Below, in pieces: positions 1 through 9,352 of a stretch of 64,000 nucleotides of DNA; the stretch's first letter is position 1; each line of letters opens with the position of its first letter. The position numbers and the translations under genes are program-made. The stretch is from Nocardia speluncae NBRC 108251 (GTDB lineage Bacteria > Actinomycetota > Actinomycetes > Mycobacteriales > Mycobacteriaceae), in assembly GCF_001613245.1 (NCBI RefSeq), contig NZ_BDBZ01000014.1, positions 1 through 64,000 on the forward strand. Reading direction: 5' to 3'. Under the pieces are notes generated by a model. That model had not been told where the DNA came from. It saw only the letters and a list, made by a program, of their open reading frames with translations, and made no database searches.

Positions 1-48
1 GAACCCCGCGCCGCCGAAGGCGGCGCCATGACACAGCAATTAAGCTGA
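1..48 (+). CDS. C-terminal end of a gene cut by the window edge, possibly a histidine kinase
   Basis: Frame 1 is open from the first base and ends at TGA 46-48, giving a 15-residue tail (EPRAAEGGAMTQQLS). The next gene is a LuxR-type response regulator starting 5 bp later, so the missing gene is probably its sensor kinase in the same operon. The assignment rests on position only, because no kinase motif lies inside the window. Frame 3 is also open across this short stretch and cannot be excluded. Confidence 0.35.
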   Translation, partial: EPRAAEGGAMTQQLS

Positions 49-52
49 GCGC

Positions 53-715
53 GTGGCAATAACCGTATTGATCGCCGACGATCAGGCCATGGTCCGGCAG
101 GGGTTCGGGGCGTTACTGGCCGCGCAACCCGATATCAGTGTCATCGGTGACGCGCCGGACGGGAAAGTGGCGGTCGCCGAGGCGGCGCGGTTACGACCCG
201 ATGTGGTGCTGATGGACGTCCGGATGCCGGAAATGAACGGCCTGGACGCGGCTCGTCAGATCCTGTCCGCGGGTTTCGATCCGCCGGTGCGGGTGCTCAT
301 GTTGACGACATTCGATATCGACGACTACGTCTACGAGGCGCTCGGTCTCGGTGCCAGCGGTTTTCTGCTCAAAGACGCCCCCGCCGAGGAATTGGTGCGC
401 GCGGTGCGGGTCGTCTCGGCCGGGGAGGCGCTGCTCGCACCGACCGTGACCCGGCGGTTGATCGCCGAGGTGACGATGCGGCGGTCCGCGCGCCGCACCC
501 CGTCGCCGGCACTGGCGACGCTCACACCGCGGGAACGCGAAATTCTGGAGTTGGTCGCCCGCGGGATGTCCAATACCGAAATCGCCGAGGCCCTGTTCAT
601 CGCCGAGCAGACCGTGAAAACCCATGTGTCGAAGGTCTTCACCAAATTGGATCTGCGTGATCGCGCGCAGGCGGTGGTGCTGGCGTATGAATCGGGTCTG
701 GTCACCCCCGGCTGA
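53..715 (+). CDS. NarL/LuxR-family response regulator
   Basis: This 220-residue protein has an N-terminal receiver domain and a C-terminal LuxR/GerE helix-turn-helix. The acidic pair is in IADDQ, the predicted phosphoacceptor is D55 in LMDVRMPEM, and the conserved Thr and Lys are visible (MLTTF, LLKDAPAEEL). The output domain has LTPREREILELVARGMSN followed by a TVKTHVSKVF recognition helix. The GTG start lies 5 bp after the preceding reading frame, which suggests translational coupling to its kinase. It should act as a cytosolic DNA-binding regulator; the signal and targets cannot be read from sequence. Confidence 0.93.
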   Translation: MAITVLIADDQAMVRQGFGALLAAQPDISVIGDAPDGKVAVAEAARLRPDVVLMDVRMPEMNGLDAARQILSAGFDPPVRVLMLTTFDIDDYVYEALGLGASGFLLKDAPAEELVRAVRVVSAGEALLAPTVTRRLIAEVTMRRSARRTPSPALATLTPREREILELVARGMSNTEIAEALFIAEQTVKTHVSKVFTKLDLRDRAQAVVLAYESGLVTPG

Positions 716-821
716 TCGGACGGTCAGGTTTCCATGGACTGTGCGGATTCCCGTTTTCACGACGGACCCGGCGGCGTGTGCCCGGTAGGCTCACGAGTCT
801 GTCAGTCACCCGAAGGGGGTC

Positions 822-2963
822 GTGTTGCTCAACAGCGGTGACGTGTTCGCCGGTTTCACCATCGAGCGGCAACTCGGTGAAGGCGGAATGGGTGCCGTGT
901 ATCTGGCCCGGCATCCCCGGCTCGGAAAACTGACCGCCCTCAAACTGCTCAAACCGGAATTGTTCGCCGACGCCGCGATCCGCACCCGTTTCGAGCGGGA
1001 AGCGGATCTGGCCGCCGCACTGGACCATCCGAGCATCGTCACGGTGTACGACCGTGGGATGGAGGGTGCGCACCTGTGGATGTGTATGCAGTACGTCGAC
1101 GGCGCCGACGCGGGCACCGTGAATTCGCTGGCGCTGCCCCCGGACAAAGCGGTACAGATCATCGCAGGCGTCGCCGATGCGCTCGATTACGCGCACGGAA
1201 TGGGTGTTCTGCACCGGGATGTGAAGCCGTCCAATATTCTGCTCGCTCGCGCGAATACCGGGCAGGGTGAGCGGGTTTTCCTGACCGATTTCGGTCTGGC
1301 GCGGTTACGCGCCGAAACGGTCCGTTTGACGCAGGCCGGAATGTTCACCGCGACCCTCGCGTTCGCTTCCCCGGAACAGATGACCGGCGGCGATATGGAC
1401 GGCCGGTCGGATCAGTATTCGCTGGCCTGCACGTTGTACTGGCTGCTTACCGGAATGGCGCCGTTCGATTCCCCGAATCCCGCCGATATCATTCACGGGA
1501 ATCTGCAGCTGGCGCCGCCGCCGCTGGCGGTCAAACGGCGTGGCCTGCCGCCGGGTCTGGATCCGGTGCTGGTCAAGGCGATGGCCAAACACCCGGCGCA
1601 CCGCTACCGGACGTGTGTGGAATTCGCTGCGGCGGCGGAGCACGCGTTGACCGCCAACCCGACGGTGACGGAAACAACCGGTCCCGGAACGGGATTCGCC
1701 GCGTCGACCACGGGATATGCCCCCGCGCAACCCGTTCCGCCTGCCGCCGGGCCGCCCGGATATCCGGCCGACGGCCGGTACACGGCCGGTACGCCACCGG
1801 TTGTGCCGCAGCCGCCCGGCGCCACGCCTCCGGGCACGTTGCGCGGCCCGTCCGTGGATCAGGCGGGTGGTGCGGCGGCGCTCCCCCCGGCCGGCGCCAC
1901 GCCTGGGCAGGTCGACCCGACCGGTGCGCAACCCACTGTCGCGATCACCCGACCCGCACCGCCCGCCGGCTCGTCGGATCCGGCGGTGGAGCGGACCGGT
2001 GGATTCGCCGCTGTGCCACCGAGTGTGGACCGCGCCGGTGCAAACCCGCAGGTGCCGGCAGGGGGCGAACGCACCGGTGGGATGCCGGTGGTTCCGGGGG
2101 CACGGCCCGACAGCGCGGGCGCACCGGCCGGTTACCCGGGGGAGTCCGCGGAAACCACCGGCGCCGCGGCGGCCATGCGGCCCGGCGGCTACCTGCCCGG
2201 TCCCCACGCCTACGCCGCGCCGCCCCCCGGCTACGCCGCGCCCGGAAGTGCCGTGCCGCCGGCGCGGCGCGGCCGGGCGCCGTGGATCGCCGTGGCGATT
2301 CTCGTACCGCTCATAGTGCTCGCCCTGATCGCGGTGGTCGTGGTGGTGGTGTTCCTGGGCACCGACGATTCGAGCTCGGCCGGCGCGCCGGCCGCCGTGC
2401 CGCAGACCTCCACCCTGGAACGGGAGCCCAGCAGCGAGGACGACCCCGGCGACCCGCCCGGCGCCGAGCCCGGCGACCGCACCCGCCGCCTGTTTCCCAC
2501 CCTGCTCCCGCAGGGGTCCGGCCTCGACGGGTTCGGTTATCAGAACGCTCGATGTAGCAGATTCGGTCCCGGCGATCAGATCCCGCTGCTGCCGGACATA
2601 CCGGTTTTCGGCGATGTGCTGGAAACCCGTCCCTGGGAGGCGATCTGGGATTGTCGGCAGATCCAGCTGCAACCCACCCGGATGGATTACACGATCATCA
2701 CCTACCCGGACGCCGAAGCCGCCCGGGAGGTGGTCGCCGGCCTGCCTGCGCACGATATGTCGGCGGGTACCAAATCCGGCGAACCGTACACCGCCTACAT
2801 CTGGGAGGATTCCGGCGGGCGCGGCCAGTTCAATGTGAACATGCTGGTCTCGTTCGGCTCGAACGGCGATTCACCGCGGAGCAACTCCCTGCTGTTCGTT
2901 CGGAAATGGGGCCCGACTGCGCGCCAGGACGTCTATGGCTGGTGGGCCGACGCACCGCTGTGA
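822..2963 (+). CDS. Transmembrane Ser/Thr protein kinase, PknB type
   Basis: This 713-residue receptor-like kinase has its catalytic domain at residues 10-275: glycine loop GEGGMGAVY, ATP-binding K41 in TALKLLK, catalytic HRD at 131-133 (HRDVKPSNILL), DFG in TDFGLAR and an SPE triplet. A Pro/Ala/Gly-rich linker of about 200 residues follows. A strong transmembrane helix at about 487-512 precedes an extracytoplasmic domain of about 200 residues that contains Cys pairs. All canonical catalytic residues are present, so it should be active. The GTG start at 822 follows a GAAGGGGG ribosome-binding site. The outer domain is not PASTA and I do not recognise it. Confidence 0.93.
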   Translation: MLLNSGDVFAGFTIERQLGEGGMGAVYLARHPRLGKLTALKLLKPELFADAAIRTRFEREADLAAALDHPSIVTVYDRGMEGAHLWMCMQYVDGADAGTVNSLALPPDKAVQIIAGVADALDYAHGMGVLHRDVKPSNILLARANTGQGERVFLTDFGLARLRAETVRLTQAGMFTATLAFASPEQMTGGDMDGRSDQYSLACTLYWLLTGMAPFDSPNPADIIHGNLQLAPPPLAVKRRGLPPGLDPVLVKAMAKHPAHRYRTCVEFAAAAEHALTANPTVTETTGPGTGFAASTTGYAPAQPVPPAAGPPGYPADGRYTAGTPPVVPQPPGATPPGTLRGPSVDQAGGAAALPPAGATPGQVDPTGAQPTVAITRPAPPAGSSDPAVERTGGFAAVPPSVDRAGANPQVPAGGERTGGMPVVPGARPDSAGAPAGYPGESAETTGAAAAMRPGGYLPGPHAYAAPPPGYAAPGSAVPPARRGRAPWIAVAILVPLIVLALIAVVVVVVFLGTDDSSSAGAPAAVPQTSTLEREPSSEDDPGDPPGAEPGDRTRRLFPTLLPQGSGLDGFGYQNARCSRFGPGDQIPLLPDIPVFGDVLETRPWEAIWDCRQIQLQPTRMDYTIITYPDAEAAREVVAGLPAHDMSAGTKSGEPYTAYIWEDSGGRGQFNVNMLVSFGSNGDSPRSNSLLFVRKWGPTARQDVYGWWADAPL

Positions 2964-3016
2964 CAGGGCCACGTCCGGCGACCGCGGCCAGAAGTTCGAG
3001 GACGGCCGGGGCCGGT

Positions 3017-3322
3017 TCACGCGACCAGTACCCGCGACGCCGTCCGGGCATCCAGTACTGCGCGCAGCACCGGCTGTTCCGCGGCCAGCTCGAGGTATGC
3101 CTCGTCGACGGTCCGGCCGTGGGGGGCGCCCATCTCCAGCTTGGCCTCCAGATGAATGTTCCACCGATAGCGCAGGGCCGCAAGTACACCCTGCGGTCCG
3201 CCGAACAATCGGTCGAGGTGGGGGATACCGTCGAACAGGTCGGCGCGAGCGGGGGCGCCGGCCGCGCGGTCGAGAACGGTGTGCAGGATCTCGGTACGCA
3301 GGTGCTGCTCTGTCCAGGACAT
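3017..3322 (-). CDS. Conserved hypothetical protein, 101 aa
   Basis: A small soluble protein starting MSWTEQHLRTEILHTVLDRA and ending close to the convergent kinase gene. It is mostly helical, with no membrane segment or signal peptide. The sequence has the look of short conserved actinobacterial proteins of unknown function that begin with a Trp/Glu-rich helix, but I cannot name a family. The ATG is the first good start, and the codon usage and third-position GC match its neighbours. Confidence 0.7.
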   Translation of the reverse strand: MSWTEQHLRTEILHTVLDRAAGAPARADLFDGIPHLDRLFGGPQGVLAALRYRWNIHLEAKLEMGAPHGRTVDEAYLELAAEQPVLRAVLDARTASRVLVA

Positions 3323-3514
3323 GATCCGTGCCCTTTCGGTCGGGGCCTGGGGTGCGCCGCCCGGTCCGGTGCGGCGTCGGCGCGTTCTACGCTACGGATC
3401 CGCTGCCCGCGTTTCGTCGTGCGGCGGGCGTGAATCGATGTCCTACCGGGGGTGGAGGCGGGCCCTGGCCCCAGGTGGATGTGCCGCCGGTCCCGGGCTG
3501 ATTACCCTGGAAGC

Positions 3515-4945
3515 GTGCCTGAGAGCCACTTCACAACCGGTTCCGCCGCGAGTTACGACCCGCGGCGCGCAGGCGAGGACGTCGCCGTGGGTGCCGGTGC
3601 GGACCACGCGCGCCGCTCGGTGACCGTTCGGGCCGGCCGGGTGTGGCGCCGGTTCACTGCGTGGTGGCCGAGTGGGCGGTTCCGGCTGGGCTGGCACCCG
3701 CTCGGAGACCTCCCGTTCGACTACCCGCCGAAAGTGGTGCTGTTCGCCGACCTGGCGCTACTCGTCCTCGGTCTCGTCGCATGCCTGCAACGGCACGAGT
3801 ACTTCCCGACAGTGCTGCCGTTGCTCGCGGTGGTGCTGCTGTTCCTGTCGGTACCGGCCTATGTGCTGTTCGGGATCGTGCCGCGGCCGCTGGCGCTGGG
3901 GGTGGCGACGATGGTCGCGGCGGCGCTGTTCTTCGCCCAACCGGTGGAGTCCGATTTCGCGCCGTTCGTGCTCATGGTGGTGGCCGCCGAAATCGCGGCG
4001 ATCGCGCCGAAACGGGTGAGTATCCCGCTGGCCCTGGCGGCGACCGTCGAGCTGGTCGCCTTCGCCGCATCGAGTCAGGCGCTGTGGGGCAACGACTACC
4101 TGCGCACCGGTGTCCCGATGTACGCGCTCGGTATCCTGCTCGGCTGGCTGGTCGGTGTGATGTTGCAGTACCAGCGGCTGTACCTGTACCAGGAACGGGA
4201 GAATCAGAACGTGCGGGCCGCGCAGGCGGCGGCCGCCGAACGCAACCGCATCGCCCGCGAAGTACACGATGTCATCGCCCATTCGCTCACCGTGACCCTG
4301 CTGCACGTCACCGCCGCCCGGCATGCGCTCACCACCGACAGTGATGTGGAAGAGGCGGTGGATGCGCTCGCCGACGCCGAACGGCTGGGGCGGCAGGCCA
4401 TGGCCGATATCCGGCGCACGGTGGGTCTGCTGGATTCCGGGCGGGCCGCGGTGGGCCCGGAACCGGGCGCCGACGATATCTCCGCCCTGATCGACGACTT
4501 CGTCAACGCCGGCCTGACGGTGCGCCGCCGCGGCACCGGCGATCTGGACCGGATCTCCGCGGCGGTCGGTCTCGCGCTCTACCGCATCTGCCAGGAATCG
4601 CTGGCCAATATCGCCAAGCACGCGTCCGGCGCGGCCGTCGAATTCACGCTGGAGGTCGGTGCGCGGTCGGCGATCGTACGGGTGCGTAACCCGCTCCCAC
4701 CGGGGGCACCGGCGCGTATCGGGCACGGCACCGGCGTCGCGGGGATGCGGCAGCGGGCGGAAGGTCTCGGCGGCCGGATCGTCATCGGACCCGAGGCCGG
4801 TTCCTGGATCGTGCGGGCCGAGTTCCCACTGCACGACCGCCCCGAGCGGGTCGGCGGGGCCGCTGCCGACACCCGTGAAGAACACTGTGCACTGATGAAA
4901 TCGATCGGCGCACCCCAACTCCGCAGGCCGGGGCTGCCGGGATGA
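3515..4945 (+). CDS. Membrane sensor histidine kinase, NarL-partner (HisKA_3) type
   Basis: This 476-residue kinase has a short cytosolic N terminus, about five or six hydrophobic segments between residues 70 and 230, a coiled segment with YLYQERENQNVRAAQ, then the HisKA_3 motif ERNRIAREVHDVIAHSL with phosphoacceptor H251. The C-terminal ATPase lobe has the N box (CQESLANIAKHA) and the G box (GTGVAGMRQRAEGLGGRI). I chose GTG 3515 because the longer reading frame upstream carries no kinase-like sequence. It overlaps an alternative start of the following regulator by ATGA, so the two form one operon and presumably one phosphorelay. Confidence 0.92.
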   Translation: MPESHFTTGSAASYDPRRAGEDVAVGAGADHARRSVTVRAGRVWRRFTAWWPSGRFRLGWHPLGDLPFDYPPKVVLFADLALLVLGLVACLQRHEYFPTVLPLLAVVLLFLSVPAYVLFGIVPRPLALGVATMVAAALFFAQPVESDFAPFVLMVVAAEIAAIAPKRVSIPLALAATVELVAFAASSQALWGNDYLRTGVPMYALGILLGWLVGVMLQYQRLYLYQERENQNVRAAQAAAAERNRIAREVHDVIAHSLTVTLLHVTAARHALTTDSDVEEAVDALADAERLGRQAMADIRRTVGLLDSGRAAVGPEPGADDISALIDDFVNAGLTVRRRGTGDLDRISAAVGLALYRICQESLANIAKHASGAAVEFTLEVGARSAIVRVRNPLPPGAPARIGHGTGVAGMRQRAEGLGGRIVIGPEAGSWIVRAEFPLHDRPERVGGAAADTREEHCALMKSIGAPQLRRPGLPG

Positions 4946-4974
4946 CCGTCCGTCCCCTGTTCACGGGAGGAAAT

Positions 4975-5661
4975 ATGACCAGGGCCGATAGCGATCCGGA
5001 AGCCCTCGAGGTCTTGATCGTCGACGACCAGGAACTTGTGCGCGGCGGACTGCGCCGGATCCTGCGCCGCCGCGACGGGTTCCGGATCAGCGAATGCGCC
5101 GACGGTGACGAGGTGCTCGCCGCGGTCGCGGCGAGCCCTCCCGATATCGTGCTCATGGATCTGCGGATGAAACGGATGGGCGGTATCGAGGCCACCCGGC
5201 TGCTGCGGGCACGCGCCGGTGAACCGCCGGTGCTCGTTCTCACTACCTTCGATGACGACCAGTTGCTGTCCGGGGCTTTACGCGCCGGTGCCGCCGGATT
5301 CCTGCTCAAGGATTCCCCCGCCGAGGATCTGATCCGGGCCGTCCGCACCGTCGCCGCGGGCGGGGCCTGGCTCGATCCCGCCGTCACCGGCCGTGTCCTG
5401 TCGACCTACCGAACCTCCGCGGTCACCCCGGTCGGACCCCCCACCGGCGATGAGCTGACCGGCCGCGAATACGAGGTACTGGCGCTGATCGGCCGGGGCC
5501 GGGCGAACAGTGAGATAGCCCACGCGCTGGGAATCTCGGAGGTCACCGTGAAATCCCATGTGGGCCATATCTTCAGCAAACTGGGACTGCGCGACCGTGC
5601 CGCGGCCATCGTCTACGCGTTTGACCACGGCGTGGTTTCACCGGGACAATCCAAGGTTTGA
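4975..5661 (+). CDS. NarL/LuxR-family response regulator partnered with the upstream kinase
   Basis: A 228-residue receiver plus LuxR-type HTH protein. The predicted phosphoacceptor is D62 (VLMDLRMKRM), with LVLTTFDDD and LLKDSPAEDLI as the Thr/Lys switch regions, and LTGREYEVLALIGRGRAN plus EVTVKSHVGHIF forming the DNA-binding domain. ATG 4975 is preceded by GGAGG at 4966-4970. An in-frame ATG at 4942 overlaps the kinase stop codon but has a poor ribosome-binding site. It resembles the regulator at 53-715 in architecture. A Ser/Thr kinase gene follows 66 bp later. Confidence 0.92.
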   Translation: MTRADSDPEALEVLIVDDQELVRGGLRRILRRRDGFRISECADGDEVLAAVAASPPDIVLMDLRMKRMGGIEATRLLRARAGEPPVLVLTTFDDDQLLSGALRAGAAGFLLKDSPAEDLIRAVRTVAAGGAWLDPAVTGRVLSTYRTSAVTPVGPPTGDELTGREYEVLALIGRGRANSEIAHALGISEVTVKSHVGHIFSKLGLRDRAAAIVYAFDHGVVSPGQSKV

Positions 5662-5727
5662 CGGGCAGCCCGGCGCGATTATGCGACCGGGTCGAGACGG
5701 CGCCCGCGACGTGGAGAGGATGGACGG

Positions 5728-8310
5728 GTGCAGGCGCCAGGTTCCGAAGTCGGCGGGCGGTTCGGTCCTTATGAGCTGCGTTCCCTGCTGGGTAGCGGCG
5801 GGATGGGGGAGGTCTACGAGGCCTATGACACCGTCAAGGACCGGGTGGTCGCGCTCAAACTACTCTCCGGCGATCTGGTCGGCGACCCGGAATACCAGAC
5901 CCGGTTCCGCCGTGAATCGCAGGCTGCGGCCCGGCTCGCCGAACCGCATATCATCCCCATCCACGATTGGGGTGTGATCGAGGGCCGGTTGTTCATCGAT
6001 ATGCGGCTGGTCGCGGGCACCGATCTGCGGACAGTACTGCAGTCCGGCGGTCCGCTGAGCCCGCAGCGTGCGGTCGGCGTGATCGAGCAGATCGCCGCCG
6101 CCCTGGATGCGGCGCACGCCGACGGTCTGGTGCACCGTGCTGTGAAACCGGCGAACATCCTGGTCACCGACACCGATTTCGCCTACCTCGCCGATTTCGG
6201 GATAGCCCACCACGGGGCCGATTCCGCCGTGACGCAAGCGGGGGCCGAGATCGGCTCCTACATCTATACGGCACCCGAACGGTTCGAACGTGTACCGGTC
6301 ACGTTGCGCGCCGACATCTATTCGCTGGCGTGTGTCCTGCACGAATGCCTCACGGGCGCGCAGCCGTTCGACGCTCCGAGTGTCGGCATGCTGATCCGTG
6401 CGCATATGGCCGAGCCGCCGCCGCGAGCAAGTCTTCAGCGAACCGGGTTGCCGGCTGCGTTCGACGATGTGATCGCATATGGTATGGCCAAGGATCCGCA
6501 CGAGCGTTTCGCTACGGCAGGAGAACTTGCTGTCGCAGCCCGTACCGCGCTGAACTCCCCGGCACGTACGCCGCAGTCGTTCGCGGCACCCGGACCGGGA
6601 GTCGGCGAATTCCCCGCAACCCCCTCGGAGAGCTCCCCGCCGACCGGCGGTATACCCACCCTGGTGGTCCGGATTCCGAATCGCGACGAAGACGGCGCCC
6701 CGGATCAGACCACGATCCTGCCCGCGATCATCCCCGGCGACCCCACCTCGGTGCGCCCGACCGAATTCGAGTTCACCCCGCTCACCTCGGACGAACAGGC
6801 CGAGCCCGAAGCCCCGGCCGCCGGTATCCGCCCGTTCCCCGACGCCCACCTGTATCAGAACGAGCAGTTGCATCCGGCCGCCGATCCGGGTTCGGCCCCC
6901 GCGACCGGTGGGATGCCGGTCGCCGACTTCTACCCGCCCGACCAGGCGACCCGCGTTTACGGCCAGGGCCTGGCATCCGCCGCACCCGGCCCCGAGGAAA
7001 CCACCCGCGTCTTCGAGCCACCGCACCCGGTCCCGGAGTCCATGGCGCCCACCGGCGACGACGCCACCCGCGCCTACCGGCGCCCCCCGGGCCCGGACGA
7101 CTACACCCAGCGTTCGGACCAGCACGCATACGACCAGGTCGCCGAAGCGCACGAGCACAACTACCGGCCGGGCGACCACCTGCCGGAACACCGTGAGCCG
7201 GCCGGTCCCTCGTTCCCGCCGGGCGAGTACCCGCACGGGCCGGGCGATCCCGTGTACCCCGCGGACCGGTATCCGTACGACCCGGCGGAGCAGCCTTACG
7301 AGGACTACCCCGCGCGCGACCATCCGCTCGAGCATGGGCCGGGCGAGCGGGCCTTCCAGCCGTATGCGAGCGGCTACCGGCCGGAGGGGTACGCCGACGG
7401 TCCGGCCGACCATGCCTCCCGGCCGGGTGACCACGACTACCGGCGGGAGGACGACACCCGGCAGGTGGATCACCGTGCGTACGGGTCCGATGAGCGCGCA
7501 TATCCGCCGGACGAGCGTGCGTCCGGACCGGGCGATGCTGCCGGCCCGTCCACCGGAGACTGGTGGACCGCCGAACGCGAGGACTCATCCGACGACCGGC
7601 AGACAGCCGACCCGGTGCAGCCGGGCCCCGGCGGCCTGTTCGGTTACCGCGGTGCCGGTTCCGCTGCGCGGGAACCACAGCCCGACTCGTACGGCGCCGG
7701 CGCTGCCTCGGATGCCCCGCAGTCCGACCCCTATGCCGCCGCCTACGAAGCCGGTTACCGCGACAGCTACCTGGCGAACGCGGCCGGCGCACCCGCCCCC
7801 GCTCCAGAGGGGCAGCGGTTCCGCATGATGCCGATTCTGGCCGGTGCCGGGGTGTTCCTGCTCATCGTGCTGATCGCGATTCTCGGGTTCGGCTTTCTGG
7901 GGTCCGGCGGCGAGGAATCGCCGAGCGCAGCCGAATCCACCGGTGCCGTCACCACCACCGCCGGGCGTAGCAGTGCGCCGGCCACTTCCACCGCGCCGAC
8001 CCGCACCTCCACCACGACCACGACCACGACGCGTGCCGCCCTGCCGGCCGATGCGCAGCCCTGTACGGCAGCATCCGGCGGTGGCGCCTACGGTTCGGCG
8101 GCGGCCGGTACCGCGGTGACCAGCTGTGAGTTCGCCGAGGCGGTACGGCAGGCCTATCTGGATCCCACGGTGGTCTCCGCCGAGGGGGAACCCGTTTCCA
8201 TCGAGGCCACGAGTCCGGTGACCGGCCAGGCCTACACCCTCGAATGTGTCGCCGCGGACGGCCTGGTCACCTGCCTCGGCGGCAACAACGCGGTCGTGTA
8301 CCTGTTCTGA
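5728..8310 (+). CDS. Transmembrane Ser/Thr protein kinase with HRD changed to HRA (possible pseudokinase)
   Basis: An 860-residue protein with the Hanks-type kinase fold at residues 10-275: GSGGMGEVYEA loop, K44 in VVALKLL, DFG at 156-158 and APE in YTAPERF. The catalytic-loop Asp is replaced by Ala: codons 136-138 read CAC CGT GCT (HRA), followed by an otherwise normal VKPANILV. A disordered linker of about 400 residues, rich in Pro, Asp, Tyr and Arg, leads to a transmembrane helix at about 701-726, a Thr-rich stalk, and an extracytoplasmic domain of about 95 residues with several Cys. Established kinase biochemistry makes loss of this Asp severely damaging, so it may sense or scaffold rather than phosphorylate. 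GTG start, directly downstream of a two-component pair. Confidence 0.9.
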   Translation: MQAPGSEVGGRFGPYELRSLLGSGGMGEVYEAYDTVKDRVVALKLLSGDLVGDPEYQTRFRRESQAAARLAEPHIIPIHDWGVIEGRLFIDMRLVAGTDLRTVLQSGGPLSPQRAVGVIEQIAAALDAAHADGLVHRAVKPANILVTDTDFAYLADFGIAHHGADSAVTQAGAEIGSYIYTAPERFERVPVTLRADIYSLACVLHECLTGAQPFDAPSVGMLIRAHMAEPPPRASLQRTGLPAAFDDVIAYGMAKDPHERFATAGELAVAARTALNSPARTPQSFAAPGPGVGEFPATPSESSPPTGGIPTLVVRIPNRDEDGAPDQTTILPAIIPGDPTSVRPTEFEFTPLTSDEQAEPEAPAAGIRPFPDAHLYQNEQLHPAADPGSAPATGGMPVADFYPPDQATRVYGQGLASAAPGPEETTRVFEPPHPVPESMAPTGDDATRAYRRPPGPDDYTQRSDQHAYDQVAEAHEHNYRPGDHLPEHREPAGPSFPPGEYPHGPGDPVYPADRYPYDPAEQPYEDYPARDHPLEHGPGERAFQPYASGYRPEGYADGPADHASRPGDHDYRREDDTRQVDHRAYGSDERAYPPDERASGPGDAAGPSTGDWWTAEREDSSDDRQTADPVQPGPGGLFGYRGAGSAAREPQPDSYGAGAASDAPQSDPYAAAYEAGYRDSYLANAAGAPAPAPEGQRFRMMPILAGAGVFLLIVLIAILGFGFLGSGGEESPSAAESTGAVTTTAGRSSAPATSTAPTRTSTTTTTTTRAALPADAQPCTAASGGGAYGSAAAGTAVTSCEFAEAVRQAYLDPTVVSAEGEPVSIEATSPVTGQAYTLECVAADGLVTCLGGNNAVVYLF

Positions 8311-8434
8311 CCGGCGTCTGTCTGGACCGGCCCCGCTGCTGCGCACAGCTCGCGGGCCGATCCGGGCCGGGCTAGGGTCGCCGATGGAGTACGGTGCTTC
8401 GACCGGGTACGAGACGTGGGAGATCGCAATAGTC

Positions 8435-9352
8435 ATGGGCAGAGTTGTGTCGACCGAGAAGAAACGGGAACTCTTTCCGGCCCGGCGGCTGCTCACCCTG
8501 CTCGGCTGCCTGCTCATTGCGGCCGTCGTCACCGCCTGCGGATCCGACACCACCGAACCTGCCGCGCCGACCACCTCGGTCACCCAGGCGGCCGCGGCCG
8601 ATGCGCCCGGCGCGGAAGTGCTGATCACCGTACCCGGCACGTTGGCCGCCGATTTCGTCGAATTGGAGCGTTCGCAGAAGGGGGAGCTGGGGCTGGCGAT
8701 CATGCCGGTGGGTGGGGAGCGCCTCGTCGGGATGGGGAAATGGACCAGCGGCCCGGCCTGGTCCACGATGAAGGTTCCGCTCGTTGTCGCCGCCGAGCGC
8801 AAGAACCCGGGCGGGCAGACCTACGCCACCTCGGCCGCGATCACCGCCTCGGACAACTCCGCCGCCGACAGCCTGTGGTCGGATCTCGGGACCCCGCGCG
8901 CCGCCGCGGACGCGATGCAGGCCGTCCTGCGCGAAGGCGGCGACGATACGACCGTCGTCCAGGAGAAACCCGTCCGGTCGGGGTATTCCGCGTTCGGTCA
9001 GTCCGAATGGTCGCTGGCCGATCAGGTGCGGTTCGCATCCAGGCTGCCGTGCCTGCCCGGCGCCGATACCGTGATCGAACTGATGGGTTCGGTGAGCGCG
9101 AGCCAGCAGTGGGGACTGGGTTCGGTCTTCGCCGAGGCCGATTTCAAGGGCGGCTGGGGTCCCGATCCCGACGGCGCCTACCTGGTGCGTCAGTTCGGCC
9201 TGGTCCCGGTGACCGGCGGCGCGATCGCGGTTGCGCTTGCCGCGCAACCGGATTCGGGTACTTTCTCCGATGGGATGAACCTGCTCGACACGATGGCGGG
9301 CCTCCTCTCGCAGCACCTGGGCGAATTCACCGGCGGGTCCTGCCCGGCCTGA
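8435..9352 (+). CDS. Lipoprotein of the class A beta-lactamase-like serine hydrolase fold
   Basis: A 305-residue predicted lipoprotein: basic N terminus, hydrophobic stretch and lipobox VVTAC, so it should be anchored outside the membrane. All three motifs of the class A penicillin-recognising fold are visible: SxxK as STMK at 110-113, SDN at 139-141, and a KTG-like KGG at 238-240. The Glu-containing omega loop is not recognisable, so efficient beta-lactam hydrolysis is doubtful; a cell-wall-related or binding role is possible. ATG 8435 was chosen with GGGAG upstream; GTG 8447 is an alternative. It lies between a receptor kinase with an external domain and pfkA. Confidence 0.8.
   Translation: MGRVVSTEKKRELFPARRLLTLLGCLLIAAVVTACGSDTTEPAAPTTSVTQAAAADAPGAEVLITVPGTLAADFVELERSQKGELGLAIMPVGGERLVGMGKWTSGPAWSTMKVPLVVAAERKNPGGQTYATSAAITASDNSAADSLWSDLGTPRAAADAMQAVLREGGDDTTVVQEKPVRSGYSAFGQSEWSLADQVRFASRLPCLPGADTVIELMGSVSASQQWGLGSVFAEADFKGGWGPDPDGAYLVRQFGLVPVTGGAIAVALAAQPDSGTFSDGMNLLDTMAGLLSQHLGEFTGGSCPA

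Noticed and set aside
1305..2753. Antisense frame across the first Ser/Thr kinase gene
   Set aside because: Arg/Gly-rich shadow of the Pro/Ala-rich linker.
5860..7473. Long antisense frame across the second Ser/Thr kinase gene
   Set aside because: Val/Arg-rich low-complexity translation opposite the linker-coding region, with no start context or domain.
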